From contig QVOM02000116.1 of the NCBI GenBank assembly GCA_003586115.2, forward strand, positions 35,181,946-35,245,945: 64,000 nt of DNA, written 5' to 3'. Source of the stretch: Salvator merianae (lineage: Eukaryota > Chordata > Lepidosauria > Squamata > Teiidae). Under the pieces are notes generated by a model that worked only from the letters and a program-made list of their open reading frames with translations, did not search any database and had not been told where the DNA came from. Positions 1-12,587 of this stretch are shown here, in pieces (the stretch's first letter is position 1; each line of letters opens with the position of its first letter). Both the position numbers and the translations under genes were made by a program.

Positions 1-511
1 CAGATGTCAGGCTCTTTTGAAGTTGATTTTATTGCAGCTGTTAATAATCAACAGTACTGATTTAAAAACAACAACTTTTTATTTTGAAAAATGGTTATAA
101 TGCCGAATGATCAAAGAACAGCACCCTCTTTGTAATTATGTTCTTACACTTTTAGAAGACTCTGACAAATATATAAATATTTTGATACAGAAGAAAAAAA
201 AAATCCCCATTTTCTGTGCAGACATTTTCATAGCAGATGACAAGTTGATACAGTTGATTTGATAATTACTTTTGGTGAAACAAGAGCGTGGTTCAATGCA
301 GCAGAAGTACACACTCCTGTGATACTATGCACTGTGTCTGGCAAACACTCATGGAGGAACTTTTAAGAACACACAGTCATTTGCATATTTAGTTATCCCT
401 TAACACAGTGGTTCTCATAGCATGATTCTCTAGATGTTCCTGGACAAGAACTCTCTATATTCCATTCTTAGTAATACTAATATAACTAATAACAGAAGAT
501 ACTGAATCATA

Positions 512-918
512 GGGCTTTTTCACACTTTCCACCTTGGAATGTTTGAATCTGGAACAGTTCCCGCGGTGCAGTGGCCATCTGCACTGCAAGGGTTGGAACA
601 ACCTGGAAATAGGCTTCTAGCATTCTCTGTGTGAATGTCTGACACCTGCCATGACAGCAGCTGAGGAAACATCTGGCCACTACCATGGTGATTGTGGACA
701 TGGCGTGGCTTGCAGCGTTCACACCAGGAAGTAGGTGCTAAAGCTGCATACCGGGAGCAGTCCAGCTGCTCCTGGTACAACTGTGGACTACAGTTCTGTT
801 GTCCACAGCAGGTAGTGGTTGAGTGCATCTGCAGATGCTTCTGATAGCTTGGGCCTCTGCAAAATGTGGATGCACTGTGATAGTGAGCACTCACTAGCTC
901 TACAGTGTGAACAGGCTC
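512..918 (+). mobile_element. Family A non-autonomous DNA element, copy 1
   Basis: The element starts GGGCTTTTTCACACTTTCC and ends ACAGTGTGAACAGGCTC, whose complement begins GAGCCTGTTCACACTGT, so the ends form an imperfect inverted repeat. Flanks are ATA on the left and AAA on the right. Similar copies occur at 41802-42257 (inverted), 60238-60695 and the right part of 53098-53656. Open frames on both strands here are incidental and recur in the other copies. Confidence 0.65.
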
Positions 919-1796
919 AAAGGGTGGTAAATGCTCCGCTATATAAACAGCCTTACTCCTAACTACATAGGGACAACAGGAAAAACAACAACAACTGATT
1001 TTCAACAAAATGTTGCAGTGGGAATCTTCCTATTCAAGGTTCTAGTCAGTCAGTCAGTCATGCCACTTTCTGGGATTATTCCTTTCTGTAACTTCTACAT
1101 TTTGGTTTCTTTTGGGGACATTTGGCTTTACCCACAGGGAACATTTACATCATCCAACTTGCGTAACATCCATCAAAGTGCAAATTTGCATGTGCATAGC
1201 TCTGCATGGCCCAAAGTGCCAAAAGAGGGCCCAGAGAGTCACCATACATCAAAAGTCTTCATGTCACCAGTGCCTAGCTCATTCCCAGGTCTGGATTTTG
1301 CTCCTGGGTGTGCTCTTTTGCAGAGTGGGGACAAACACTCTGCAAAAGGCAGAGCAGACCTGGATTGCGATCAGACTCACTATAAGGGACAGTCCCGGGG
1401 TAAGTTTGAGGCTCAAGAGACAGACATAAAGTACAAAAATATGACTTACCATATCCCAAGCTTTTGTTTCTCTGCCCCTTTCCCATATGGGAAATAATGA
1501 CTTTCAGGACAACTCACTGTTTGTGTCAGATAGGGTGGGAAGCTACAGAGGCTCCTGTAGCCAATGGAAACAGCTACTAGGGACAGTCAACCAATCAGGG
1601 TCAAAGAAACCCAAGCTGGTGACAGCCAATGAGTGGTGTGCAAGGGAGGCATTGCCAGACTTTGAGGCAAAGGAACAGCAACACGAGGTAGGATTTTCTT
1701 TTTACTGTTTGAATGCTTGTTTCTTTGGTCAGGTACACAAGGAGTGCATTTTGTAAAAGGTGCATTTGAAAAAGACCCTTTGTAATTGCATCCCTG

Positions 1797-2030
1797 GTTT
1801 GTTCTAATGGCCACCATGCAGCTGTTGGACTGATGTACCCACCCATGCCCATGATGTGCCGAAAATGGTCCATCAGGCCATTTCTAGTGCTTTGCATCAT
1901 GGGCCCAGTTGGAAAATTTGATGCTGGGAACCTGTGCTCCCTAGCCTTGAAATTTGCATAGTCCAAGATGTACAGTCCAAGGAGATGGTGCCCATCCTGC
2001 TGCTGAGCTGATGCAAGCACTCTGGTCCCT
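1797..2030. repeat. Old interspersed repeat, family F
   Basis: This stretch shares blocks with 4785-5010, notably GAAAATGGTC followed by GGCCATTTC, and the ending GAAGCAAGCACTCTGG / GATGCAAGCACTCTGG. A further degenerate copy lies near 6900-7110 (AAATGGTTGACTTCTGGGGC). No termini or target duplications can be defined. Superfamily unknown. Confidence 0.4.
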
Positions 2031-4784
2031 ATTGTTTGCATATGTCAACCACGGAGGTTTTGCCTAAGTTGAAGCTTCCTTTTCTTTTCAGTAGCATCAT
2101 GTCTTCTGGGGCCATTTTCTGTTTGGTACTAAATCATGCCGGGTAGAAACTTGGAAGTCTCTGAACTTTTGTTCAACAGATTTGAGGCTTGCAAGGTCAG
2201 AAGGCACCAACTGTGTACACTGCACATTGTTTAGAGTCCAAGGTACACCACCAAAATGGGTCCCCCCTGGTAAACCAGTCCATGGATGCATGCATCCTTA
2301 AAACAGATTTACTGGTATTCCGGTCTAGATGTCCATTTTGGCCACCCAGATCAGGCCATGCCGCCTCCAATGTGAATGAAGCATACTCGCAGGGGGCAAG
2401 GCCTTTCTAGTCTGCCCCCAGAGTGCAGAAGAGAGAGGCCCAGAAGTGGATTAGACCACATGCTGGACTAAGATACTGGAAAGTGCAGAGAAATGTTCTA
2501 GAGAAATGTTACAACCGTAGACCATTGCAAATTTAGTACTACTTCATACTTACATGGTGCTTTCAAGTGTTCAAAGCATTTCACATGAACAAGCAGGACT
2601 TAAGACCTTACAAGTATCCTAAAAGGTAAGTCAGTGTTATCCTGCATACTGGGGTGGGGTGAGGGCTAAATCCAAGAGTACTTTGTACTAAGGCCTCCTA
2701 GAGAATTCATGGCAGAGTTTCCTAATTCATAATTCAGTACATCAGGCATCTCATAGCACACTACCAGCTCTCAGCATACTTAGGTTCTGACTTTGTGTCT
2801 GCCTACAATGGATGTCTTCCCAATGAGGCACCACCTTCTTATGTACAACTCTAATTTTCAACCCCTTTCTTCCCATTATAACAATGTTTAAATAAGGCAC
2901 ACTTACATGTTTGTTTTAACTCTGAAGAAAGACAACTTCCCCCTGCATCTATGTACGTACATGAAATTATTAGATTTTTGCTGCCTTTGCACTCGGAAGA
3001 ATACACATGCCATGCGGTAGTGGCAGCCAGCATAGGTAAGCACAGCCGGAAGCTCCTCCTGCTGCTGAAATCTAGTTTTTGAGCTTCCTTTGAAGTCCAT
3101 TTGGCACTGCCATATGAAGTTCAGAGGAAGCACATAAAGTGGCTTTCAGTAGAGGGAGGACCTTCTGGCTGTGCTCACCTATGTTAGCTGCCACTGCCCT
3201 GTGGTCTGCTGACTGCTAGATGGTAGACAGCAGGACCAGGTGGGAAGTGGCCAGGGCAGTGTGACCTGGGCTGGGCTGGGTGCATGGGACCTGACTATGG
3301 CATGCTTGTCTGGCCTGGGTCTGGGTAATGATTTCCATAGGCACTGTGCTGTAGCCTGCTAGAATCACTTGCTCCATGGGTTCTGTTAATTTGCTTTGGG
3401 GAACGTCTCAACAGCCACAGTAAAGGAGGAGGAAGGGCTTCCTGGTAGGTGGTCCTGGCTGTCCTCTCTGCCAGGGCATTAAGCTGGGGAAGTTAGTGCC
3501 ACCCTCACCACACTTTGCTGAATTGTCAAACCTTATTTTGGTAGGCTAAACAGCTAGAATCCTAACATTTATGTGTACACAAACATTTTACAGCAACAGT
3601 TTAACAACTGGTCCATAAGACTGGTTCAGAATATGCTTATTCCAATTTTGGAAGCAGCCTGTAGCCATCGTAGCTAGGAGCTTTTTCCTCCATCCATTTG
3701 TCTAATCCCCCTGTGGACGCCAATCATGTCATCCACAAGATAGAGAACTCTGATGTTTCACTAACTTTAACAGGAAAGAGTTCAGCTGAAATGCCCCCTG
3801 CCATCTGCAATTCTGTTTGGGTTTTTTTGCCTACTAAAACCCGCTAAAAAAATTCCCTTCAGAAGATCAATTGGTAAATCATATAGGGATACTTTAACTT
3901 CAAAGGGGTTGTAATAACGAGTAAGATATAGATTTCAGATTTATTAAAAATTCCTTGACGTGCCCTTTCCTGGAACTGTCTGTTAAAATCTGACCTTCCC
4001 CTTAACCTCTTCTTCTTGGGCTAACAAAGCAATTAGAAGTAGAAACAAACAGCGCAATCTGTCAGAACCACTGGAGTTCCTTCTGTGCAACAGATATTTC
4101 TGTTTGTGCTCTTTCTTACTGACAAGCCTGGCAAAGGCTCACTGTTCCTCAGCAGTTTTATCTTAGGGATTCGTGTCTTTCTTGCTCATTATGATTGTCT
4201 CTAAAGTTTACCAAGCAAATAGTGCTTTTCTACCAGACTGTGAGAAAAGTCTTCCTGAGTACATAAAACAAACCTGGGGCCTGTGTGGCACAATAAGAAA
4301 CTTAAATGTTCTCTACTCTCCCGCTTTGCCTCCACTCAGCTACAGATAATAGTAAAGGTCCGAGAAGGAAGGAAGAGAGAAATGAGATCACCTTAGCTGA
4401 AAAGGACTAAATAGTTGTGTTTGGAATCCTGTGCTCATCGACCTGGATGTAAACACACTAGACACACTGGATTACTCTCAGGTGAAGGTACTTGGGGCCA
4501 GCCTCAGCAGTTATGGGGCCGAAACTGAGACACACCAGGGCAACTTAGGTTAGCTTTCTGCCACAGGCCCTTTCTGCATGGGTCTCTAGTGCAGTCTAGG
4601 AAGGGGTCCAGGGGTCTCCTTTCTGCACAATTCATCCACACTCTGTAAAGCAAGAGAGTGAGATAGAGAGCCACAATGGCATCCCCATCCATAGAGAGAT
4701 TCCAGGTGCTGATGGAGGCATTCTTTGTGCAGACTATGTAAAATAGCATTAACAGTGCTTTCTGCTTTCCTCCCTGCTCTTACT

Positions 4785-5010
4785 GTGTGTGTGGATGGAT
4801 GGCGCTGGCTCTTGCAACCTGGTGTACTCTCTGCCTGACCTATTTTCAAGATGTGCAGAAAATGGTCAACTTCTAGGGCCATTTCCTGTGAGTTCCAACA
4901 TAGCGCTGGGCAGAACCTTCAAAACTGGGGAACTGTCATTTCTCGGCTTCGATAAACAGCACACCTCCTGCTTCTAGAGCTGAAGCAAGCACTCTGGACC
5001 GTCAGGCATC
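4785..5010. repeat. Old interspersed repeat, family F, second copy
   Basis: It aligns by eye with 1797-2030 across the AGAAAATGGTCAACTTCTAG core and the GAAGCAAGCACTCTGG ending. It is heavily diverged, with no coding potential. Confidence 0.4.
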
Positions 5011-5436
5011 CTGAGCCACTGTTGTGCAGATCCTGCCACTGTCTTTGATGTCTATTATCTGACTCATCCAATCTTGTCTGCTATCTTTTAATTAATGTTG
5101 CAATTTGTTCTTTTATTCCTGCACAGCCCAATCTTCTCTGCCTGCCCATTCAGAAAGAAATCTCACTGCTTTCAATGGAGATCACTTCCATGTATGCTTG
5201 GGTGATAATGCAAGCTTAATTGGTTTTTGTTTTAATTATGTTCCAGCATGATTAGAATGTTAGCCTTCATTCAGCTTATCTAGGTCTACGTGCTAGAAAT
5301 ATAATTCTGGACATTTCATTTTCAAATGAAGCATCTATAATCTTCTCTTGTTAACATGAAGGAAGTCACAACCTTATGTTTATGCATAATCAAGAAAGGC
5401 AACATTTTGTTCATATGATGGAATGCCATTACTTAC

Positions 5437-5536
5437 CCTCCTGAAAAGCACTGGGGATTTCGACTGTAACTGGGATTTTAGAAGAATCATAGTCATCTTC
5501 AGTTGGGTCAGCATCTGTCCCAGACTCTATCTTTGT
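5437..5536 (-). CDS. Exon 14, acidic tail exon (last one found)
   Basis: A 100-nt exon (residues 491-523, ending in phase 1) encodes an acidic, probably disordered segment (TKIESGTDADPTEDDYDSS followed by KIPVTVEIP). The acceptor is TTTCTCATTCAG and the donor GGAGG|GTAAGT. The strong donor means a further exon lies at lower coordinates, either in the first 5.4 kb or outside the window. I could not identify it. Confidence 0.85.
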
Positions 5537-6293
5537 CTGAATGAGAAATATTTTCTTCTTAAGAACTAATAAAGGACCAGTATACACTTATAGGAAATCT
5601 TAATTGAATGGCATGATATGGTAGTTAGCCAAGATTTAAAAAGGCTGATTACAAACTTGAAAAAAAATGAAATAAAAGCAATCCCCCCCATTTTTCCAAA
5701 ACACTTATGGGGGGAAATACCCCTCCTCCTCTACTTTCTTCTGTTTCTCCCTATTTGAGCCTTCACATCACCAGTGAAGACACTAACAGGGTATATTAAA
5801 AAACCTAAGACATCAAGAACAATTACAGTCTACAGAAGCAAACATTTCTTGTCAATTGGAGCATTTTGACCTAACTCACATTAGAAAATTCCATTTACAA
5901 CTTCCTTTTCAGTATCAGTCTTTATCTGCATGCAAAAAACTGCTATCCTGTGCTTACATGTGTATACTTGGCCTCTGTTCTTTTTCATGGGGTATACGAG
6001 CTGCTTAAATGAATAATTAGCTTTGTCAGCCTTATATATTTTTTTAAAAAATTATCCTTAAGACATACTCCCCAATTCAGCTCTCTTTCTTTTGGAGCGG
6101 GGATAGTCTAGGCAAAGAACAGTCGTATATAATCCTTCTGGAACCAGGCATCTTCCATGATTCCTCCGATGATTCCTTAGCACCATCCAGTTTGAGGATG
6201 ATTGGGAGCTGTTGCTCAAAACACCTGGAAAGTGACAGACTGGGGAAAGCTGGTATACATAGTGCTGCCAAAGCAGCCTCCTTAAATGAGGCT

Positions 6294-6690
6294 GTAAGAA
6301 CATGAGAAATGTCCTGCTGAATTGGACCTGTGGCCTATCTAGTCCAGCAGTCTGTTCGCACATCGAGAACCAGTTGCAAATGGAAGCCCACAAGCAGGAC
6401 ATAAGAACACATCTTGCCCTGCTCACAAGTCTCCTAGCAACCGGCCTCAAGAGCCATACTGCCTTCTGTGGATGCCACCTTAAAGTCACACAGTTGTGAG
6501 ATCTGCCAAACTGTGGTGGCCCTGTCTTCCATGAATATGTCCAAATGTATTTTGAAGCCATCTGAGCTGGTGACAAACACTACATCTTGTGATATCAAAT
6601 TCCAAAATTTACCTTTGCACCACGTAAAAACATGTTTTGTTTTCTCTCTACTGACTCTTCCAAGATCCAGGCTGTGTTCATAAGGGCAAA
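6294..6690 (+). mobile_element. CR1/L3-like LINE 3' fragment
   Basis: It opens with AAGAACATGAGAAATGTCCT and GGCCTATCTAGTCCAGCA, then follows the typical order of amniote CR1/L3 tails: AGCCCACAAGCAGGAC, then ACTACATCTTGTGATATC and AATTCCAAAATTTA. The family assignment is from memory of this widespread reptile repeat. It is an old copy without an intact reading frame, and the 172-codon minus-strand ORF that overlaps it is not a gene. Confidence 0.65.
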
Positions 6691-7594
6691 AAATCCTCCT
6701 AGTGGAGGTCCAAGGGTCATGGCATCTGTACCTCAGGGCATGCATTGTGTCTCTGAGAATGCTTGAGGGTTGGCAAGCACTCTGGGATGCGCCCTTCCCA
6801 CAGAGTGGGAAAAAGGACTCTAAGGGTGCTCACCATCTTCAGGAGCTCACACAGCCACCATGAGGATACATAGCAGCCACGTGAATAACTAATTTGGTCC
6901 ACGCTCCACCCAGACATCTTTTTTTATCATGCTAAAAATGGTTGACTTCTGGGGCCATTTACAGTGTGACAAAAAAACTTTCATCCCCAGCTTTAAAGAG
7001 AGTAAGGTTGTAAGGAGTGCAATATAGAGACACTGTGTTGCCTCTCTTCTGGCGCAGGAGCAAGTGATCCTGTCCTCAAGGTGCTGCAATTTCCTGTCAG
7101 TGGGATGGGACCTTAGTTTCAATAGGTGACCCCTAATGTTGGTGTTTTCAGAACAGGAGGTCAGTTGCCTGTTTCAGTTATATCAGCACAAGTTGAAACA
7201 ATGCACAAGTTGAGCATTGAATCAAACAATATACACACATGCACACATTTATATACATACATTAATCAAACATTAAAATACCTACCAGAGGAGCATATTG
7301 CACATACAAACTAGATGAAAATGTGTCAGTTTTGTGTGGTTTCTGGATATGCAGAGGAGGAGCTGTCTAGAAGAAGCAAAGAATTCGGGTTAAGAATTCC
7401 CCTTCAGACTTAACAACCCACACTTCTTTGTAGTTTATAAGGTCCCAGGGGAGGTAAAAAGAGTAGAACAAAACATATAAAAACTAATAATCATTATTGT
7501 CTAATACTGTGCAATGAGACAGCATCAACATATTTTTTAAAAAAAAACTGTAAAAAAATAGAAGCATAATGGGAGAAGGAGGGAATCTTAAAGA

Positions 7595-7740
7595 TTAAAA
7601 GCCTGGGTGGAAAGCTCCATCTATACTGATGGTACATGATGCTTGTCAGAGGCAAAGTCTTCCTTCCACAGTCTGGGGGCTAGCATGACCGGCAGTACTT
7701 TATAAACTTTTACTTTGCAATCCCAGTTCAAATTCCAGTT
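7595..7740. repeat. Old LINE-like fragment
   Basis: The segment CTTCCTTCCACAGTCTGGGG, followed by a GC-richer block, resembles the better preserved copy at 11640-11830 (GGTCATTCCACAGGCTGGGG). This motif is common in reptile LINE 3' regions. Boundaries are approximate. Confidence 0.35.
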
Positions 7741-9564
7741 TCAAGATTTGGCAGCCATGGTAAACATCAGTACACAGATAACTTACTCTGTTATAGCACC
7801 TTAAAGTAACAACAAATCTATGTTCTCTGAAATGTTTGTGGAATACTCTAGATCAGTAATTGACAACTTGTGGCCTGGACGCAGATGAATTATCCAGCCA
7901 AATTTCATGGCTGCTAAATATTCGTGGATCCTAATGTTCAGTCTTGCTTTCTACACTACTCAAGAAGTGCAGCTGACAAGCACACAGGGGAATTCCATGT
8001 TGGTCACTACTCTCAGTATGGACTGCACCATAAGGACTGCCTTACAGCCCTTGAAAATTCTTCTCTTCCAGAAAGACCTTTTTCCATCCCTGAATTTTGC
8101 TTGCATCTAGGGCCATTTCTGTACTCCCCCCCTCCATCCTGGAGCAGAGCAGCATGGGACAGGTTGCTGATGGAGCAGGTTAGGGCTGCCTACATTTTGG
8201 CATGTGCTGTCCCAGCCCTGCCTACCAAAAATTAAGGCTGGACCTAGTCCTCAGAGCAAACCCTCAGCCACCAAAGACTGGGAAATTCACAGCCTTCAGA
8301 ATTTCTGGGAAGGCTGTTTTTGGCAGTGTACTACTTTTACTGGTCCTTCCTGGATTGCTACGGAAAAGGATCCCCTGAAAACCCACTAGTAGGCCAGAAC
8401 ATCTCATTGTCGAATGTGGATGTGGAGTAGGGGCTTCCCCTGTTCTGCACCAACATGTGGAGGGGAGGCCCTCCTGGACCTAGACCACACTGGTGGTCTG
8501 TGTGGAAAAGGCCTATGCATGCAATGCTTTTAATGCATTGGAGTTGTTCTACCAAGGGCTACATTTTGTTTTAATTTGTAAGAATGTTTTTATAGTCTTT
8601 TATATACTGGATCTTCTAGTGTGCGCTTGGATATATAGGCTGACTTGAGGCCTTCAGAAGGTGTTATTTAATTTTGCAAAACTTTTGGGTTTTGCTCCAT
8701 TTATTGTTGCCATATAGCTCCCAACAGGTTAACCACAAGGGAATAATGCTTTGATCTCTACCTCATCTCCTCCTCCTAGCATTGTTCTAGACAGGACAGG
8801 AGAAAATAAGAAAGAACAGGGGAAGAAATATGAATTCCTTGCCAGCCCTGATTTGCAGAAAGCTCTCATGATGTCTATTGCGGGCCTTAATTAAAACAGT
8901 TATATAAGAAGCCAAATCAAGATCAACCTGAGTTAAAATTTTGAATTACAAACTTCTCTTCTGGTTCTTTATTTGCCAACCAGTATTGTGTCAGTTCAGT
9001 TTACTTTATTGTGATTATCAACCATGTTACCAGCAAACAACTCAACTAAGTAAAATATGCAAAACATTAACCAGAAGTCAGTTCCTGTCTTGTGGTACAA
9101 ATAATAGAATAAAATTTAGCCACATTCAGAGAAATAAAATTGCTCTGGTGGGAGAACGATAATTGAGGATAAAACATATCTGAATGACCCTGAAACCTTA
9201 CTTTAAAAAAAGGAGTTATGGCTGTAAACAAGCATTTTTATAAAACAGACGATCAAAGGAAAGATGGGCTGTAAATTCTTTAGCACCTTCACTACATGGG
9301 TAAAGTATAGTTCTGTGAGGGATTTTCTTAAATTGCCAGAGATAAAGCTCTTCTGAAATCTAAACTATAATTTGGTCTAGTGGGTCTGAACTAGAAGCGT
9401 TTAAAGTCAGTAGAAGACAAGCATTAAAGAAAGGAAGGCCTGAAACCTGGGCTTAGCCCTGGTAACTTGGCACCTAAGGTGCTGTGGAGGTCATAGTGGC
9501 TTCTTGTCTTCTAGCTGCACCGTTGTCTGAAGTACTTAACAAGTGACCATTTGTTGGAACATAC

Positions 9565-9649
9565 CCTCTCAGCCAGTGATGGGCGTCGGAATTTTATAGA
9601 CTGTTGCAATGAGTGCCTAAGAAACATCTCATCCTTAACAGCACGCAGG
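9565..9649 (-). CDS. Exon 13, basic C-terminal exon
   Basis: An 85-nt exon enters in phase 2 (one base completes AGC, Ser) and leaves in phase 0, encoding residues 463-490 (LRAVKDEMFLRHSLQQSI, then KFRRPSLAER). Acceptor CTTATTTTCCAG and donor AGG|GTATGT are good. It was found by looking for the phase 2-to-0 bridge between exons 12 and 14, and it fits that need exactly. RRPS resembles a basophilic kinase site, which is inference only. Confidence 0.85.
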
Positions 9650-9842
9650 CTGGAAAATAAGTAGAAATGATTATGTTTAGTGATGATATGAATGGCCATT
9701 TTTTAAGCTTTATTTTCAAAGGGATAAAGTTGAGATCCAAAGAGCTATTTAGGTATATTCAATGGCCTATATGCATGGGATGAGAGTTCCAACTAAATCA
9801 CAAACAAGCAAACAAAAAAACAGCAGATTGCACATCATACAC

Positions 9843-10194
9843 CAGGGGTGTCAAACGTACGGCCCGCAGGCCTGAACCGGCCCGCCAAGGGGTTCAATCC
9901 GGCCCACAGGATCGGTGCGCTGGTCGCCCCTCGCGCTGGTGCACAGGCGCACTAGCGGCACCCCGCCCCGCGCGCTGGCGTAGCATCGCCCCGCCCACTG
10001 CGCTGGCGTAGCGTCGCCCCACCCACCGCGCTGGCATCGCCCCGTCCCGCACGCTGGCGTTGCCCCGCCCTGCACGTTGGCGTCGCCCTGCTCCACGCGC
10101 TGGCGTCGCCCCACCCACTGTGCTGGCGTCGCCCCCGCCCATCGCCCCAGAACTAAAATGCGGCCCCTGAACTGAAATGAGTTTGACACCCCTG
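9843..10194. mobile_element. hAT-type element with GC-rich internal tandem repeats
   Basis: The element begins CAGGGGTGTCAAACGTACGG and ends GAGTTTGACACCCCTG, giving 14-bp terminal inverted repeats (CAGGGGTGTCAAAC). It is flanked by a perfect 8-bp target duplication, TCATACAC, at 9835-9842 and 10195-10202. Inside are about eight degenerate GC-rich units built on GCGCTGGCGTCGCCCCGCCC. It is non-autonomous, with no transposase. The two 130-136-codon minus-strand ORFs here are by-products of the repeat. Confidence 0.85.
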
Positions 10195-11639
10195 TCATAC
10201 ACTGTTTGAGACCTTGCACAGGTTTCAGGATAACTACAGTTTTTAGCAGTGCCAATTTCAAGATTCTGTATATTTTTAATGCTCATATACGTTTAGTTAT
10301 GTGAAAACTGGATGGAAAACACCTGTCTTTGGCAAACTGCTGTCCTCCAGCAAACAAATATAACAAAAAAGAAGTAATGCACCACCAACAAGGGCCGATT
10401 TCTATAGAGATTGGGGATGGAGTTGAATGGAATAAAACATTTTGAAAGAAAACATCCTATCCAGCTATTTTTCTGTGGTTTTTTTTCCTGTAAACTTCCA
10501 TGTCTCCATATTGCCATACAGATTCATGTGCTAATTTAAATATATTACTGCTATACAATAGCAGCCTCCATATCGAGGGGCAACACTGTTTAAATATTTG
10601 AAAAAGTCTTTTCTATATCCTTAGGCTAGGTTTGCACTTACCTTACTGGAATTGTCTAAGCAGACAATCCCAGGCTGATGAAGATCAAGGCTGGTTGGGG
10701 CCATTTGTGCACTGGAACACCTCTGTTCTGTGAATAGCTCCCCCAGATCACCACTGCAGAGTTCAAATCAGCATCCAGAGCAGGTATGGACTTTGCAGGG
10801 GGAGGTGGACGCTGCAAATAACTGCGCAGCCGCAGTCACGCAACCCACACCCCATGCCTCAAAGCACCAGGAAGAGGCCAAAGTATGATCTGTCATTTTT
10901 TCCCCTTCCATATTATGTGTAGGTTTTTTTTTTTTTTTTTGAGATATCTTTTCTTGTCCTTTCTTCCCTGAGTCTGGAAGTCTGCTTTCAGCCTTTTGCT
11001 TGCTGTCTAAAATTTTCATTCTATGTCTAGGGTTAGCAAGCAGGACTGTTGCGAACAACCAGCAAGGAATAGGGTTGGGGTACTCTTGGAGCCATCTTTG
11101 TCAATGGAGGCTTAGGTGATCTCTGTGGCTAGGAGTGCCTATCCTGGATAGATCATCTTGGACTTTATTCTTTGAAAGATAATTGATTAATCCTGATACT
11201 AAAAATATTAACATTACTAATGCTAATGCTAAGCATAAGCATAAGCAAGTAACCTACAGGAGCCCTTTTTCTCCATTTGGTTCAAAAGAAACATATGTAG
11301 AATTCATCTGGGCTACATCTCAGTGATATTTGCTTGGATCACAGTCAAATCTCAGTACCCCGGCAGACCAATCAAATTGAACATCAGATTGACAAAAATA
11401 TTAACATTGGCTTCTGTCATTCCTGATCTGTCCAGATGGGACTGATGGAAGCTGTAGTACAGAACATTATGTCAAGAAAATCTTGGCTAAGCTTTCAAAG
11501 TATTAGCTGGAATGCACTCCTACTTATTTATATCTGTTTCCCAGGGCAGGAAACAATAAAACCAATATTAAAAACACAAAAAGTGAGCTCACTAAAACAA
11601 CAGATAACAGTACCTGAAAGGGGAAGGCAAGCTATCTCT

Positions 11640-11830
11640 TCAGCTGAAAGCTAGGGTAAAGAAATGCATCTTCACCATGAATTTAAATGTGTGTAGTAAT
11701 GGGGTTAAACCATAGGGGAGGTCATTCCACAGGCTGGGGAGCTACCACAGGGAAGGCCTTCTCATGTGCATTTGCACCACTAACTGCCAATAGTGGTGAC
11801 ACTACCAAGATTGTCCTTCTGAATTTTGCA
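11640..11830. repeat. Old LINE-like 3' fragment
   Basis: The order GGTCATTCCACAGGCTGGGG, CTACCACAGGGAAGGCCTTC, then a short trinucleotide-like ending resembles L2/CR1-group 3' regions known in reptiles. Heavily decayed. Confidence 0.4.
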
Positions 11831-12104
11831 AGAGACAGACAAAGCAAATAGATGTTTGTTTTCTGTTCAAATCAATGCATATTTAAATTGTTCAACAGTA
11901 ACTCTACTGCACCCACAAGAGGGAGAAGGAATGAAATAATACAATACCTTCTCTTTAAAATTTCAAACTTCAGTTGCCACGACTGACCTGATTGGTGCAA
12001 TTCCTGTTCGAGTCTCAACAAAACAGTGAGAGAAGAAGTATTAACATACTTGGGAAACTGGGAAGAACAGTTATTGTATGTGTATGAAATTCTTGTGCTT
12101 ATAC

Positions 12105-12190
12105 CTATGTGCATGAAGCCTTGCTTCTTGTTCAGCTTTCTTAAGCCTCTTTATTTCATCTTGTAAAGCTTTTCTCTCAGCTGCTGGGTC
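12105..12190 (-). CDS. Exon 12, charged helical exon
   Basis: An 86-nt exon (residues 434-461, ending in phase 2) encodes a strongly charged helix (AERKALQDEIKRLKKAEQEA) followed by LHAH. The acceptor is ATACTTCTAAAG and the donor CATAG|GTATAAG. The phase-2 end cannot join exon 14 without a stop but joins exon 13 perfectly. Confidence 0.88.
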
Positions 12191-12277
12191 CTTTAGAAGT
12201 ATTGCACACTTAACAAAGTAGAGCCATGTATTAATTTTCAACATCTGCTAAATACATATACGCAGAATAGTAACAAC

Positions 12278-12587
12278 TAGGGATGTGCACAAATGAAATT
12301 CACATTTTCGATTCACTGTCGAAGTGAAATTCTGTATTTTTGCTTTGACATCACAATGTCAAAAAAAGAGTTTGTTGTATTCATTTTCACAGTGTTTTCC
12401 CCATTGAAAATGCCCTTTTCATGGGTTAAAACATAGCAAAAATGTGAATATTCAAACAAATATTCTGCTTTTGCAAAAGGAGAGGCTGATTCATTTTTAT
12501 CAAATGCTGAAAATGTGAAGAAACATTCCATGAATGTGAAATATTTGATTGAATATTCAAACAAGAAATGAATTTTGCATATCTCTA
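12278..12587. mobile_element. TIR element with TAGGGATGTGCA ends
   Basis: Left end TAGGGATGTGCACAAATG; the right end, read in complement, is TAGAGATATGCAAAATTC. The flanks GTAACAAC and GCAACAAT match at 6 of 8 positions, suggesting an old 8-bp duplication of hAT type. The interior is AT-rich and partly palindromic (GAATATTCAAACA pairs with its complement). Confidence 0.55.

Larger units (their letters stand above)
1..5436. other. Gene-free stretch 3' of exon 14
   Basis: I find no exon that continues the frame from exon 14. The stretch contains one ~400-bp DNA element (512-918), two degenerate copies of a repeat containing an AAATGGTC / GGGCCATTT core (about 1797-2030 and 4785-5010), and otherwise unassigned AT-rich DNA. 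The 3' part of the gene could still lie here. Confidence 0.5.
5537..9564 (-). other. Intron between exons 13 and 14
   Basis: About 4.0 kb. It contains a CR1/L3-like LINE 3' end (6294-6690), a degenerate family F copy (about 6900-7110), an old LINE-like fragment (7595-7740) and AT-rich sequence. I see no further exon. Confidence 0.6.
9650..12104 (-). other. Intron between exons 12 and 13
   Basis: About 2.5 kb. It contains the hAT-type element at 9843-10194, a poly-T run at 10924-10940 and an old LINE-like fragment at 11640-11830. The rest is unassigned. Confidence 0.6.

Noticed and set aside
406..417. CAGTGGTTCTCA, which resembles the end of SPIN/OC-type hAT elements.
   Set aside because: Only 12 bases match and no partner end or 8-bp duplication was found.
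520..1008. 162-codon minus-strand ORF.
   Set aside because: It overlaps the family A element at 512-918 and runs into unrelated flanking DNA. There are no splice or protein features.
4308..4399. Possible terminal exon for the gene on the minus strand: acceptor CCTTTTCAG near 4400, then about 30 codons in the right phase to a TAA.
   Set aside because: Phase fits, but the peptide is hydrophobic and low-complexity, unlike the rest of the protein, and short open stretches behind a CAG are common by chance. No supporting evidence.
6058..6576. 172-codon minus-strand ORF, among the longest in the window.
   Set aside because: Antisense to a CR1/L3-like LINE tail. Composition is Trp/Cys/Arg-rich, as expected of random translation.
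9851..10286. Two overlapping minus-strand ORFs of 130 and 136 codons rich in Gly, Ala and Arg.
   Set aside because: Both read the GC-rich tandem repeat inside the hAT-type element.
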